The position numbers and the translations under genes were made by a program. From Chitinophagaceae bacterium (GTDB lineage: Bacteria > Bacteroidota > Bacteroidia > Chitinophagales > Chitinophagaceae), in contig CANCSS010000007.1 of assembly GCA_947380905.1 (NCBI GenBank), forward strand, positions 1-64,000: a DNA stretch of 64,000 nucleotides. The letters are read 5' to 3'. Below, piece after piece: positions 50,931-59,379 of the stretch; within the stretch, counting starts at the first letter, position 1; every line of letters begins with the position of its first letter. Under the pieces are notes generated by a model that was given only the letters and a program-made list of their open reading frames with translations, ran no database searches and had not been told where the DNA came from.

Positions 50931-50970
50931 GGGGTGATTGGGATTCGTCCTGGTCGCCCCAAATTTTTTA
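50931..50970 (+). terminator. 13-bp UUCG-capped terminator stem
   Basis: GGGGTGATTGGGA (50931-50943) pairs fully with TCCTGGTCGCCCC (50948-50960) when G-U pairs are allowed, closed by a TTCG tetraloop and followed by AAA and six T. The wobble pairs appear only in plus-strand RNA, so it terminates plus-strand transcription. Confidence 0.8.
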
Positions 50971-50986
50971 GCGTAACGGAAGCAAA

Positions 50987-51799
50987 TTAAACGGCTACAT
51001 TAAAATCACGTAAGGCATCATTCAGGCTCGTTTTTAAATCGGTACTGGGTTTGCGTTGACCAATGATTAATGCACAGCTTACTTGATAGTCCCCGGCTGG
51101 GAATGATTTTCGATAAGATCCAGGAATAACAACACTTCTGGCAGGCACTCGGCCTTTGTATTCAATCGGATTGGTTCCACTCACATCAATTATTTTAGTG
51201 CTTTGTGTAAGCACTACATTGGCGCCTAGAACGGCTTCTTTTTCTACATGCACGCCTTCCACTACAATACAACGGCTACCAATAAAACAACCATCTTCAA
51301 TAATCACTGGGCTAGCTTGTAATGGTTCTAACACTCCACCTATACCAACACCTCCACTTAAATGCACCCCTTTGCCAATTTGAGCACAACTGCCTACAGT
51401 GGCCCAGGTATCTACCATAGTTCCTTCATCAACAAAGGCACCAATATTCACATAACTGGGCATTAAGACCACATTTTTAGCTAAATAAGCGCCATAACGA
51501 GCTACTGCATGAGGAACGGCTCTTACCCCCAAGGCGGCATAATTCGATTTAAGCAACATTTTATCATGAAACTCAAAAGGGGCCAATTCCCAGGTTTGCA
51601 TGGGCTGTATGGCAAAATACATTAGGATGGCTTGCTTTACCCACTCATTCACTACCCATTGGTTGTCCTTGGGTTCGGCTACCCTCAATCGGCCTTTGTC
51701 TATTTCTTCAATCACAGCGCGAACAGCGTTGCTATAGGATTCCTCTTTTAATAAATTACGATCGGCCCAGGCCGCTTCAATCTTATTTTTCAATTCCAT
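50987..51799 (-). CDS. dapD: Tetrahydrodipicolinate N-succinyltransferase
   Basis: Adds succinyl to tetrahydrodipicolinate in lysine and meso-diaminopimelate synthesis. From ATG 51799 the protein has 270 residues. The N-terminal helical region is followed by a left-handed beta-helix of hexapeptide repeats (MVDTWATVGSCAQIGKGVHLSGGVGIGGVLEP, IIEDGCFIGSRCIVVEGVHV, AVLGANVVLTQSTKIIDV). The family's GxR-type PARSVVIPGSYRK segment follows. An upstream TTG would add 11 residues and is rejected. A TAATATTG box is 15 nt upstream. Confidence 0.95.
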   Translation of the reverse strand: MELKNKIEAAWADRNLLKEESYSNAVRAVIEEIDKGRLRVAEPKDNQWVVNEWVKQAILMYFAIQPMQTWELAPFEFHDKMLLKSNYAALGVRAVPHAVARYGAYLAKNVVLMPSYVNIGAFVDEGTMVDTWATVGSCAQIGKGVHLSGGVGIGGVLEPLQASPVIIEDGCFIGSRCIVVEGVHVEKEAVLGANVVLTQSTKIIDVSGTNPIEYKGRVPARSVVIPGSYRKSFPAGDYQVSCALIIGQRKPSTDLKTSLNDALRDFNVAV

Positions 51800-51903
51800 G
51801 TTTAATATTTGTACAATATTACAAACAAGCAAAGAATTTAAAGCAGTTTCTTTTGCACAATAATGAACCTTCGTTTATTTATAAGTATTGATTAATTTGC
51901 AAC

Positions 51904-52476
51904 ATGTTTGCTTACGAAGAAGATATTCAAGCTTGTTTAACAGCGCTTCAAAATGGAGCGATAATCTTATATCCTACCGATACGGTATGGGGTATTGGTT
52001 GCGATGCCACCAATGAAACTGCAGTTGCAAAAATATTTGCCTTAAAAAAAAGGGTAGACAGCAAAGCCATGATTGTTTTGGTGGAAGAGGAGCGATCCAT
52101 CTTAGAACATGTGCAAGATGCGCACTTACAAGTGTTTGATTACATCAAAGGCATTCATAAACCTACCACCGTCATTTATCAAAAAGGGAAAAATTTGGCA
52201 AAAAATCTTTTGGCAGCAGATGAATCGGTAGCCATAAGAATTACCAAAGATCCTTTTTGTAAAGCAGTGATTAAACAATTTGGAAAACCATTGGTAAGTA
52301 CTTCTGCTAATATTTCTGGTTATCCTACTCCCATGTGCTTTCAGGATATTTCATTAGACATCCAAGAAGGGGTTGACTATGTAGTAAAGCATAGACAAGA
52401 GGAAACTGAGTTGCAGCAACCTTCTTCGATTGTTAAATGGGACCAGGATGGGCAGCTTATAATAATTAGACCTTAA
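51904..52476 (+). CDS. L-threonylcarbamoyladenylate synthase (Sua5/YrdC family)
   Basis: Makes the threonylcarbamoyl-AMP used for t6A at position 37 of ANN-decoding tRNAs. The 190-residue single YrdC domain has GAIILYPTDTVWGIGCDATN, the positively charged pocket KIFALKKRVDSKAMIVLV (variant of KxR..KP), PTTVIYQKG, VAIRITKDPF and PLVSTSANISGYPTP. There is no second Sua5 domain. A TTAATTTG box (imperfect) ends 4 nt before the ATG. It begins a run tsaC/sua5 - GT9 - cca on the plus strand. miaA in the same run modifies the neighbouring position 37 of other tRNAs. Confidence 0.92.
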   Translation: MFAYEEDIQACLTALQNGAIILYPTDTVWGIGCDATNETAVAKIFALKKRVDSKAMIVLVEEERSILEHVQDAHLQVFDYIKGIHKPTTVIYQKGKNLAKNLLAADESVAIRITKDPFCKAVIKQFGKPLVSTSANISGYPTPMCFQDISLDIQEGVDYVVKHRQEETELQQPSSIVKWDQDGQLIIIRP

Positions 52477-52482
52477 ATTTAC

Positions 52483-53496
52483 ATGCAAAAAATCCTTGTC
52501 ATACAAACGGCTTTCATTGGTGATGTAGTGCTTAGCACGGCTTTGTTGGAATCATTGCATGAAAAATTCCCATTAGCCGCTATTGATATCTTAGTTCGTC
52601 AAGGCAATGAATCTCTTTTTATAAATCATCCTTTTGTTCATGAAGTGATGGTGTGGAATAAAAAAAAGAACAAATACATTCATTGGTTACAAATTTTATT
52701 TAAAATAAGAAAATCCAACTTTGATGCGGTAGTCAATGTGCAACGTTTTGCAGCGACTGGATTGTGGACGGCTTTGTCAATAGCGAAATTTAAAATTGGG
52801 TTTGATAAAAATCCTTTTTCTTTTTTATTTACACATTCCATTAAGCATTTTGAAATTCAAGAGGGGATGCATGAGATAAGTAGAAATCATCAATTGATTC
52901 AAGTCTTAGGCGATATTGCTTTGCACAATCCCAAACTATATCCCACTAAAGAAGCTATTGAAAAAATAAAAAAATACCAAGTTGAACCTTATATCTGTAT
53001 CGCACCAGCATCGGTTTGGTTTACCAAACAATATCCAATTTCAGATTGGGTGCGCTTTTTAAAAGTGATCCCTTTTGAAGGACCCATTTATTTACTTGGG
53101 GGTGCTGGAGACCGAATCCTTGGAGATAAAATTTTGGAGCAATTAGGCGTTGCAGACAAGCAACAATGCATCAATCTAGCTGGAGAACTTGATTTCTTAG
53201 CTTCGGCTGCCCTACAACAAAAAGCGGTGCTCAATTATGTAAACGATTCAGCCCCGATGCATTTTGCCTCTGCTGTCAATGCACCCGTTGTAGCCGTTTA
53301 TTGTTCTACCATTCCCGCTTTTGGATATGGGCCCTTGTCTGAGCAGTCTTTTGTGGTGCAAACTCAAGAAAATTTAGCATGTAGGCCTTGTGGCATTCAT
53401 GGTAAAAAGAATTGTCCTTTACAACACTTTAATTGTGCCCATGCTATTCAAATTCAAGATTTGACGGCACCTTTATTACAAGTGCTACAACATTAG
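52483..53496 (+). CDS. Glycosyltransferase family 9 (heptosyltransferase-like)
   Basis: A 337-residue GT-B enzyme related to ADP-heptose:LPS heptosyltransferases of the WaaC/WaaF type. The N-terminal motif ILVIQTAFIGDVVLSTALLESL, the DILVRQGNESLF strand, CIAPASVWFTKQYP (sugar-nucleotide pocket), and YLLGGAGD are family features. The C-terminal part has a cysteine-rich stretch with CRPCGIHGKKNCP common in Bacteroidota members. It starts 6 nt after the Sua5 gene. The acceptor in LPS/lipooligosaccharide core is unknown. Confidence 0.85.
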   Translation: MQKILVIQTAFIGDVVLSTALLESLHEKFPLAAIDILVRQGNESLFINHPFVHEVMVWNKKKNKYIHWLQILFKIRKSNFDAVVNVQRFAATGLWTALSIAKFKIGFDKNPFSFLFTHSIKHFEIQEGMHEISRNHQLIQVLGDIALHNPKLYPTKEAIEKIKKYQVEPYICIAPASVWFTKQYPISDWVRFLKVIPFEGPIYLLGGAGDRILGDKILEQLGVADKQQCINLAGELDFLASAALQQKAVLNYVNDSAPMHFASAVNAPVVAVYCSTIPAFGYGPLSEQSFVVQTQENLACRPCGIHGKKNCPLQHFNCAHAIQIQDLTAPLLQVLQH

Positions 53497-53504
53497 TACT
53501 TTTG
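53497..53504 (+). promoter_or_regulatory. -7 promoter box TACTTTTG, 5 nt before cca
   Basis: An exact match ending 5 nt before ATG 53510. It overlaps the end of the GTG codon at 53504, so ATG 53510 is the likelier start. Confidence 0.5.
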
Positions 53505-53509
53505 TGCAC

Positions 53510-54931
53510 ATGCAAATTAAATTCACAGCATCAGAACAAGCCCTATTTAAAGTGATTGCAGCGGAAGCCGCAAAAATGGGAATACCTGCCTATGCGGTAG
53601 GCGGCTTTGTGCGTGATAAAATATTAGATCGACCTACCAAAGACATTGATATAGTTTGCTTAGGGGACGGGCTTGCATTGGCCACTGCTTTTGCATCACA
53701 ATTTTCGCCTCGACCTCCTGTTTCCTTATTCAAGACTTTTGGAACTGCACAAGTAAAAATGGATGCTATTGAAATAGAATTTGTGGGGGCTAGAAAAGAA
53801 AGTTATTCAAAAGACAGTAGAAAGCCACAAGTGAGTCCTGGTAGTATTGAAGACGATCAAAATAGAAGAGACTTTACCATCAATGCATTGGCAGTAGCTT
53901 TGAATGAAAATAATTTTGGTACCATCATTGATCCTTTTGGAGGGCTGCAGGATGTAGAAAATAAAATTCTTAGAACTCCTTTGGCGCCCGAACAAACTTT
54001 TGATGATGATCCTTTGCGTATGATGCGCGCCATTCGTTTTGCTACTCAACTTAACTTTACCATTACCCCTGAAACATTTTTAGCCATTCAAAAAATGGCG
54101 GACAGAATTAAAATTGTTTCACAAGAAAGAATTACCGATGAACTGCAAAAAATAATGATGACTGCCACTCCTTCCAAGGGCTGGTACTTGTTAAAAGAAG
54201 CAGGTTTGTTAAATCATATCTTCCCAGTGTTGCTTCAACTGGAAGGTGCTGAAACAATGGATGGCATTGGGCATAAGGATAATTTTTCTCATACCCTTCA
54301 AGTGTTAGACAATGTAGCGAGTACCTCTAATGATATTTGGTTAAGATGGGCTGCTTTATTGCATGACATTGCCAAACCCAAAACAAAAAAATTTGAAACA
54401 GGATTTGGTTGGACTTTTCATGGCCATGAAGTAGTGGGTGCAAGAATGGTACCTAAAATTTTTACACAACTAAAGTTGCCATTGAATGAAAAAATGAAAA
54501 TGGTACAAAAATTAGTTGCCTTGCATTTAAGACCCATCTCTTTAACCAAAGAAACCGTAACAGACAGTGCTATAAGAAGGTTGTTGTTTGATGCAGGTGA
54601 GGATATAGATTTTTTAATGTTGCTCTGTGCTGCTGATATTACCAGTAAAAATAAAGTGAAAGTAAAAAGGTATATACAAGGCTTTGAGTATGTAAAAGTA
54701 AGATTGCAGGAAGTGGAAAAAAAGGACAATATTAGAAATTGGCAGCCACCGATTACTGGAGAACTTATTATGGAATTATTTTCAATTACACCGTCCAAAC
54801 CGGTGGGCATTATCAAAGATGCTATTAGAGAAGCTATTTTGGATGGTATTATTCCCAATGACTATGAATCGGCGTATGCTTTTATGTTAAAAGAAGCTGA
54901 AAAACTAGGCTTATATCCTACAATAAAATAG
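53510..54931 (+). CDS. cca: CCA tRNA nucleotidyltransferase with HD domain
   Basis: Adds or repairs the 3' CCA of tRNAs. The 473-residue protein has the nucleotidyltransferase head AVGGFVRDKIL, DIDIVCLG with the metal aspartates, the NRRDFTINALAV motif, and DDDPLRMMRAIRFATQ. The C-terminal half has an HD metal-dependent phosphohydrolase domain (LLHDIAKPKTKKF, FHGHEVVGARM), as in other HD-type CCA enzymes. A GTG six bases upstream is possible, but the promoter box favours ATG 53510. Confidence 0.92.
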   Translation: MQIKFTASEQALFKVIAAEAAKMGIPAYAVGGFVRDKILDRPTKDIDIVCLGDGLALATAFASQFSPRPPVSLFKTFGTAQVKMDAIEIEFVGARKESYSKDSRKPQVSPGSIEDDQNRRDFTINALAVALNENNFGTIIDPFGGLQDVENKILRTPLAPEQTFDDDPLRMMRAIRFATQLNFTITPETFLAIQKMADRIKIVSQERITDELQKIMMTATPSKGWYLLKEAGLLNHIFPVLLQLEGAETMDGIGHKDNFSHTLQVLDNVASTSNDIWLRWAALLHDIAKPKTKKFETGFGWTFHGHEVVGARMVPKIFTQLKLPLNEKMKMVQKLVALHLRPISLTKETVTDSAIRRLLFDAGEDIDFLMLLCAADITSKNKVKVKRYIQGFEYVKVRLQEVEKKDNIRNWQPPITGELIMELFSITPSKPVGIIKDAIREAILDGIIPNDYESAYAFMLKEAEKLGLYPTIK

Positions 54932-54956
54932 TACTTTAGCGTTTCAAATCACCAAA

Positions 54957-55574
54957 ATGGCAGTATTAAAATTTAGGGTTTATTGGGAGGAGGATGATGT
55001 TATTTACAGAGATGTTTTGGTGAAGCATTCACAAAATTTTGCTGATTTGCATCAAATCATATTAAGGGCTTTTGAATTTGATCAAAAACATGACGCTACT
55101 TTTTTTAGAAGCAATGACACTTGGCAAAGAGGACGTGAAATTAGTAAGGAAGTTTACGATAAAGCATATAAAGTACCACCCTTGTTAATGGAGGACACTG
55201 CTATTGGTTCTGAAATTATTGACACCAATCAACATTTTGTTTATTTATATGATTTTGTAAAATCATGGTCTTTCTTAATTGAATTGATTCAAGTAATCAA
55301 AAATGCAGATGCTGATATGAGTTTGGAGTATCCATTGGTTACGAGAGTAGAAGGGGTAGGGCCGATGCAATACGGCACCAAAGGATTATTGGGAGAAAAA
55401 TTTGCCGACATCGAAGAAAAATATGACTTATCAGAAGCCAAAGAGGGTTTTGGTCAAGAAGGAGAAGAAGACGCGGATGCGTCTGATGAGGATGCTGATG
55501 AGGGTGAAGATGACGCCGATGAAGACCAACAAGAATCTTCGGGCAGTGAATTTTTTGAAGGAGAAGCATTTTAG
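54957..55574 (+). CDS. pRiA4b ORF-3-like protein with acidic tail
   Basis: A 205-residue protein of the plasmid pRiA4b ORF-3-like family. It starts LKFRVYWEEDDVIYRDVLVKHSQNFADLHQIILRAFEFDQKHDATFF, followed by KVPPLLMEDTAIGSEIID and HFVYLYDFVKSWSFLIELI. The last 45 residues are almost only Asp, Glu, Ser, Ala and Gly (EEDADASDEDADEGEDDADED). The family's function is unknown. The name comes from a plasmid gene but there is no transposon here, and base composition looks like the neighbours. It sits between cca and miaA in the same direction. Confidence 0.75.
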   Translation: MAVLKFRVYWEEDDVIYRDVLVKHSQNFADLHQIILRAFEFDQKHDATFFRSNDTWQRGREISKEVYDKAYKVPPLLMEDTAIGSEIIDTNQHFVYLYDFVKSWSFLIELIQVIKNADADMSLEYPLVTRVEGVGPMQYGTKGLLGEKFADIEEKYDLSEAKEGFGQEGEEDADASDEDADEGEDDADEDQQESSGSEFFEGEAF

Positions 55575-55643
55575 TATTTTTTTGTATAGTAAATTCTATT
55601 TACTCTTTCTTATTTTTCAAATTTAATTAAGCAATCTTTTAGC

Positions 55644-56534
55644 ATGTCCAAAACTGTTTATATTGTCATGGGGCCCACCGCAGTTGGTAAAACAAGTTTT
55701 GCTATTGCACTTGCGAAAGCATTGCAAACAGAAATTATATCTGCAGATGCGCGCCAATGTTTTAAAGAAATGAATATTGGTGTTGCTAGGCCTTGTTTGG
55801 CAGAGCTCAATGAAGTTCCCCATCATTTTATTGCCAGTCATTCCATCTCCGAAGAAATCCATGCTGCTTTTTTTGAAAATTGGGCGCTTGAAAAAGTAAA
55901 TACTTTATTTGCTACCAAGGATGCGGTAGTAATAGTGGGTGGTACGGGTTTGTACATCAAAGCTTTTTGTGAAGGTTTAGATCTAATACCCGCAATTGAA
56001 CCAGCCATTAGAGAGGGCATCATCAACCAATATGAAAAATTAGGTTTGAGGTGGTTGCAAAAAGAAGTTTCGGTGAAGGACCCGGACTATTGGGAAAAAG
56101 GGGAACAAAAAAATCCACAAAGGTTAATGCGCGCCTTAGAAGTTTTTTTAGGAACGGGTGCTTCTATTATTAGTTTTCAAAACAAAAAACCAATTGAACG
56201 ACCATTCAAAATAGTGAAAATTGGTATAGAAATGTCAAGAGCAACCTTGTATGAAAAAATCAATCAAAGAGTTCTGGACATGGTGGATGCAGGTTTGGAA
56301 TCCGAAGTGAAAAGTTTACAACCCTCAGCACATTTGAATGCCTTACAAACAGTGGGCTATAGTGAATGGGTGGATTATTTTGATCAAAAAATAAGTAAAG
56401 AAAGAGTAATAGAGTTGATTCAGCAAAACACCAGACATTATGCTAAGCGGCAAATGACTTGGTTTAAGAAAGACCCTGCCATTCAATGGTACCAAGCATC
56501 AGGTATAAGCCCAAGTCAAGTATTGGCAGAGTAA
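55644..56534 (+). CDS. miaA: tRNA dimethylallyltransferase
   Basis: Transfers a dimethylallyl group from DMAPP to A37 of tRNAs reading UNN codons. The 296-residue protein has the P-loop GPTAVGKTS (10-18), ISADARQCFKEMNIGVARP (here DARQC where many have DSRQV), VVIVGGTGLYIKAF, and QTVGYSEWVDYF. KQNTRHYAKRQMTWFKKD at the end is the tRNA-binding/catalytic block. The DMAPP comes from the IspH pathway seen at 20426-21649. Confidence 0.95.
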   Translation: MSKTVYIVMGPTAVGKTSFAIALAKALQTEIISADARQCFKEMNIGVARPCLAELNEVPHHFIASHSISEEIHAAFFENWALEKVNTLFATKDAVVIVGGTGLYIKAFCEGLDLIPAIEPAIREGIINQYEKLGLRWLQKEVSVKDPDYWEKGEQKNPQRLMRALEVFLGTGASIISFQNKKPIERPFKIVKIGIEMSRATLYEKINQRVLDMVDAGLESEVKSLQPSAHLNALQTVGYSEWVDYFDQKISKERVIELIQQNTRHYAKRQMTWFKKDPAIQWYQASGISPSQVLAE

Positions 56535-56562
56535 AATTACTTTTGCGGGTTAAGTAATTATT

Positions 56563-58095
56563 TTATTTAGAAAATCTAATGCCGTAACCTATATTAAAAA
56601 TCAATTGATTGTTGGTCATGTTGGCAAAAGTATTTGGCTTATCAACTAATCTGTAAGGGAAAATAGCATCTTTAGTACTGCTACTTATCACTGTAAAATC
56701 GATGAAGTGCCTATTGGTTCTATAGCCAATACCACCACTTACAACAAATCTAGAAGCTTTGATGCTTTCATCATTGTAAGGGGTACCATAATAAGCTACA
56801 CCCGCGCGAGCCATCCAATTGCCATCTAATTTTATTTCAGAACCTATTTTAATATTTAAATTATTCTTATAAATGGATTTAATGTTGCTATTTAAGGTAT
56901 TGTAGTAACTAGTTGATTCTTGATCATAGGTATTGGAATAGAAACGAGTTCCTGCATAATTAACCCATTCAACATCGGCACTTATAAATCCAAGTGGTAG
57001 AGTTGGTTTGCTTGGAGAAGCAAAAAAGTAACTCGTACTAAAAATAGTTTTTAAGGGAGTGGAAACCGTGTATTCTCTTTCTCCAGGATAGCCATTGTTT
57101 AAATCGTCAGAGCTGGCTGCTTGAGTACCTGCATACTTCTCTGTATTGGTAGTCATATTCACACTTAAATAGTCCTTGAAGGAAATAAGTTGAGGGGTAT
57201 GTAACGAAAATCCCACCCTTAAAAAAGGTTCTGGCTTATAAATGATACCAAACTTAGCACCTATCCCAAAACCCTTGGAGGAAAATTGCTCATTGATAGA
57301 AAATCCTGCAAAGTCGTTATTTGGATTGCTGGTCGCATCAGTTTCGGAATAGTAAAGTGTTTTGCTATAATTGATCATAGGCATTACAAAACTGGCTCCT
57401 AGATACAATTTATCTTCCATGTTTCCTCCCCATCCAAAGGCCAATTCGTTGTAACTGCCAGAGGTTACTGCATCGTAATTTTGTTTTACACCCGTGGAAA
57501 TAGGAACCAAACTTTGGTATCCAGTAACCGCACCTTTGGCATTTGCAGTGGTATCTATTAAATAAGTTCTGTAAGCAAGGGAACTACCAAAAATATAATT
57601 GCTTAATGCGCCATTGGTGTCTGCTTTGTTATAAATTAATTCCTCTAAATATTTTTCTGATAAGCTACTAAAATTATTTTGACCTGCAAAGCTTACATGA
57701 TTAGAAAAATCCGCTAATTGATTAAAAGTGATAGAGAAAGCTGTGCTGGTCCAATTATTTACTTTTTTACCTTCGGCAAGCACAATACCAATAGACCCAA
57801 AACTAGACCTGCTGTCGTTGCTGGTACTATTGCTACCACGGTAACTAAAATTATTGTTTTGAACTAAAAACTTGGGAGTGAGTAAGATTTCACTTGACTT
57901 GTACAAACCCAATCCTGCTGGATTGATATGATTGGCAGATAAATCGCCACCCAAGGAACCCATTGCGCCTCCCAATGCATTGCTTCTTGCAGTTCCGCTA
58001 GGGTTGAACCAAGACAATCTCAACGCGTCTTCTGGATCTTGTGCGTAAGTGGTTAAACTTGATCCAAGGATGATTATTAAAACTAATTTCTTCAT
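56563..58095 (-). CDS. OmpP1/FadL/TodX-like outer-membrane transport protein
   Basis: A 510-residue barrel with a signal peptide from ATG 58095 (KLVLIIILGSSLTTYA-QD). The N-terminal mature region DPEDALRLSWFNPSGTARSNALGGAMGSLGGDLSANHINPAGLGLY fits the FadL/TodX plug-to-barrel pattern of Bacteroidota. Aromatic strands follow, ending with YRTNRHFIDFTVI and FNIGYGIRFSK. It likely imports hydrophobic compounds. The frame extends upstream through a TTG, but this gives an unlikely N-terminus. It lies downstream of the Gly/Tyr-rich lipoprotein on the same strand, 48 nt apart. Confidence 0.8.
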   Translation of the reverse strand: MKKLVLIIILGSSLTTYAQDPEDALRLSWFNPSGTARSNALGGAMGSLGGDLSANHINPAGLGLYKSSEILLTPKFLVQNNNFSYRGSNSTSNDSRSSFGSIGIVLAEGKKVNNWTSTAFSITFNQLADFSNHVSFAGQNNFSSLSEKYLEELIYNKADTNGALSNYIFGSSLAYRTYLIDTTANAKGAVTGYQSLVPISTGVKQNYDAVTSGSYNELAFGWGGNMEDKLYLGASFVMPMINYSKTLYYSETDATSNPNNDFAGFSINEQFSSKGFGIGAKFGIIYKPEPFLRVGFSLHTPQLISFKDYLSVNMTTNTEKYAGTQAASSDDLNNGYPGEREYTVSTPLKTIFSTSYFFASPSKPTLPLGFISADVEWVNYAGTRFYSNTYDQESTSYYNTLNSNIKSIYKNNLNIKIGSEIKLDGNWMARAGVAYYGTPYNDESIKASRFVVSGGIGYRTNRHFIDFTVISSSTKDAIFPYRLVDKPNTFANMTNNQLIFNIGYGIRFSK

Positions 58096-58143
58096 AATTG
58101 ATTTATTTAAAATACATGCTACCAAAAAAGGGGAAATAAAAAA

Positions 58144-59325
58144 TTAAGGATTCTGGCTTCTAGCAGGACGAGGACTTGCTGTTGAAGTTCCTGTGCTATT
58201 AAATCCACTAGCATTGAATCCACTATTGCCACCTATATTATTAGATCTATTTGTATTTTGCGGAGTAGGCGTATTGTTAACTGCTTTGTTTTGATCGCTA
58301 GCGCTGTTGTTGTTTGAAAAATATCTAGCGGGTCTGTCAAAACTATTGGCGTTGTTTACATTCGGATTGTCAGTGACCACTCTTCTCATTAAGCTTCCAA
58401 AATTTGTATTTAAAGTTGGATTGCTTGTATACCTCACATTGCCATTGGTTGTATTAGAAAAGTTATTGGTATTGTTATAGCCTTTATTATTTCTGTAGGC
58501 GCCTAATCCAACAGCACTATTTTGCATCGAACGGGTCATATTGGGTTGTTGTCTAATTCCTCCGGATCCTCCATAATTGTTGTAATAATTTCCACCAGGA
58601 TAGAATGGGCGATAAGGATTCCAGAAGCCTGCATAGTAGGGGTTCCATCCGCCATAACCAAAACCACCATAACCAAAACCACCATATCCAAATCCGCCAT
58701 AACCAAATCCATCATATCCGAAACCTCCATATCCGAAGTCATTGTATCCCCAACCCATACCATAGCCAAATGAATTGTAAGGATTGTATCCACCCCATCC
58801 CATGGAAAAACTTGGTCCAAATGGATAATACCAAGAAGCCCCATAGTAACCTGTATACCAACTATTCCATCCCATATAAGAAGGGTAGAATGCATTGTTA
58901 AAACGAGGATCATTCCAATAACCCCAATCGTCAATCATGCTCCATCTATTTCTGTTGGCTACTTTTAGTCTTAAATAGCGATCGTCTTGATAATTTTGAT
59001 CGTCTTGATAGTCCTCATTTTCAGCTGCAACCACTTGGTTGTTGTTGGAATAATTTGGGGTATTGCTATTGCTATTTTGCTTATTGGGATTGTAATTTTG
59101 AACCTTGTTGGGTACCCCCCAATTTTCAGTACTCATCACTTTTTTATTGGAAGCAATGGTATTGTTGGTAGCATTATTGGTCGTATTCGGGACGGAGTAT
59201 AAATCATCCGGTGCTGCCATACTAACTGACTGTTGTAAACTAGTACAACTGATGCCTATTAAACTAAACGTCACTAGGCAAATGGCCATGAGCCTTAAAT
59301 TAGTGTTCGTTTTAATACGGTTCAT
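58144..59325 (-). CDS. Gly/Tyr/Phe-rich repeat lipoprotein
   Basis: A 393-residue predicted lipoprotein (393 from ATG 59325; ATG 59370 would add 15). The lipobox is LIGISC near residue 27. The central part (about 150-235) is rich in Gly, Tyr, Trp and Phe, with six near-perfect GGFGY units in a row at 58651-58740. Asn-rich segments lie on both sides. Such low-complexity aromatic-glycine sequence resembles adhesive or structural surface proteins, but no domain is recognised. Its message shares a direction with the FadL-like gene downstream. Confidence 0.68.
   Translation of the reverse strand: MNRIKTNTNLRLMAICLVTFSLIGISCTSLQQSVSMAAPDDLYSVPNTTNNATNNTIASNKKVMSTENWGVPNKVQNYNPNKQNSNSNTPNYSNNNQVVAAENEDYQDDQNYQDDRYLRLKVANRNRWSMIDDWGYWNDPRFNNAFYPSYMGWNSWYTGYYGASWYYPFGPSFSMGWGGYNPYNSFGYGMGWGYNDFGYGGFGYDGFGYGGFGYGGFGYGGFGYGGWNPYYAGFWNPYRPFYPGGNYYNNYGGSGGIRQQPNMTRSMQNSAVGLGAYRNNKGYNNTNNFSNTTNGNVRYTSNPTLNTNFGSLMRRVVTDNPNVNNANSFDRPARYFSNNNSASDQNKAVNNTPTPQNTNRSNNIGGNSGFNASGFNSTGTSTASPRPARSQNP
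58651..58740 (-). repeat. 15-bp tandem repeats encoding GGFGY units
   Basis: About six consecutive 15-bp units within the lipoprotein gene encode GGFGY, with one GYDGF variant. Codon choice varies (GGT/GGA, TAT), so the repeats are conserved at the protein more than the DNA level. Confidence 0.8.
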
Positions 59326-59379
59326 TTTGATGCAGTTTAGGTTTTTATATGCCCCTGATTTAGCATACATTTGCTAGTA

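Larger units (their letters stand above)
50807..50970 (+). ncRNA. Candidate small RNA (about 165 nt)
   Basis: Between two minus-strand genes, a plus-strand unit can be read from a TAAGTTTG box to a strong terminator. Inside are a short AAGGA/TCCTT hairpin near its 5' end (50813-50827), an AT-rich middle, a 9-bp hairpin with a GGGGG-containing loop (50906-50929) and the 13-bp UUCG-capped terminator stem. Several G-U pairs in the last stem exist only for plus-strand RNA. I cannot match it to 6S, SRP, tmRNA or RNase P RNA. The start is uncertain because the promoter evidence is weak. Confidence 0.35.
50667..50986. other. 320-bp AT-rich intergenic region
   Basis: The longest gap in the window. 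It has a TAAGTTTG box, a long A/T-rich stretch (about 50835-50905) and two adjacent hairpins at 50906-50960. No convincing protein-coding frame is seen on either strand. The content is annotated separately as an ncRNA candidate and terminator. Confidence 0.7.

Noticed and set aside
50931-50961. tRNA-like acceptor stem (GGGGTGA/TCGCCCC followed by A)
   Set aside because: Only 16 nt separate the two arms and they continue the same stem; there is no D, anticodon or T arm. It is a terminator hairpin.
54418-54858. 146-aa antisense open frame in cca
   Set aside because: Shadow of the conserved HD domain of cca.
54957-55574. Transposon passenger gene (pRiA4b/IS1096-type)
   Set aside because: No transposase, terminal repeats or composition change nearby.
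58651-58740. Possible CRISPR or minisatellite
   Set aside because: The 15-bp units keep the reading frame of a lipoprotein gene and have no spacers.
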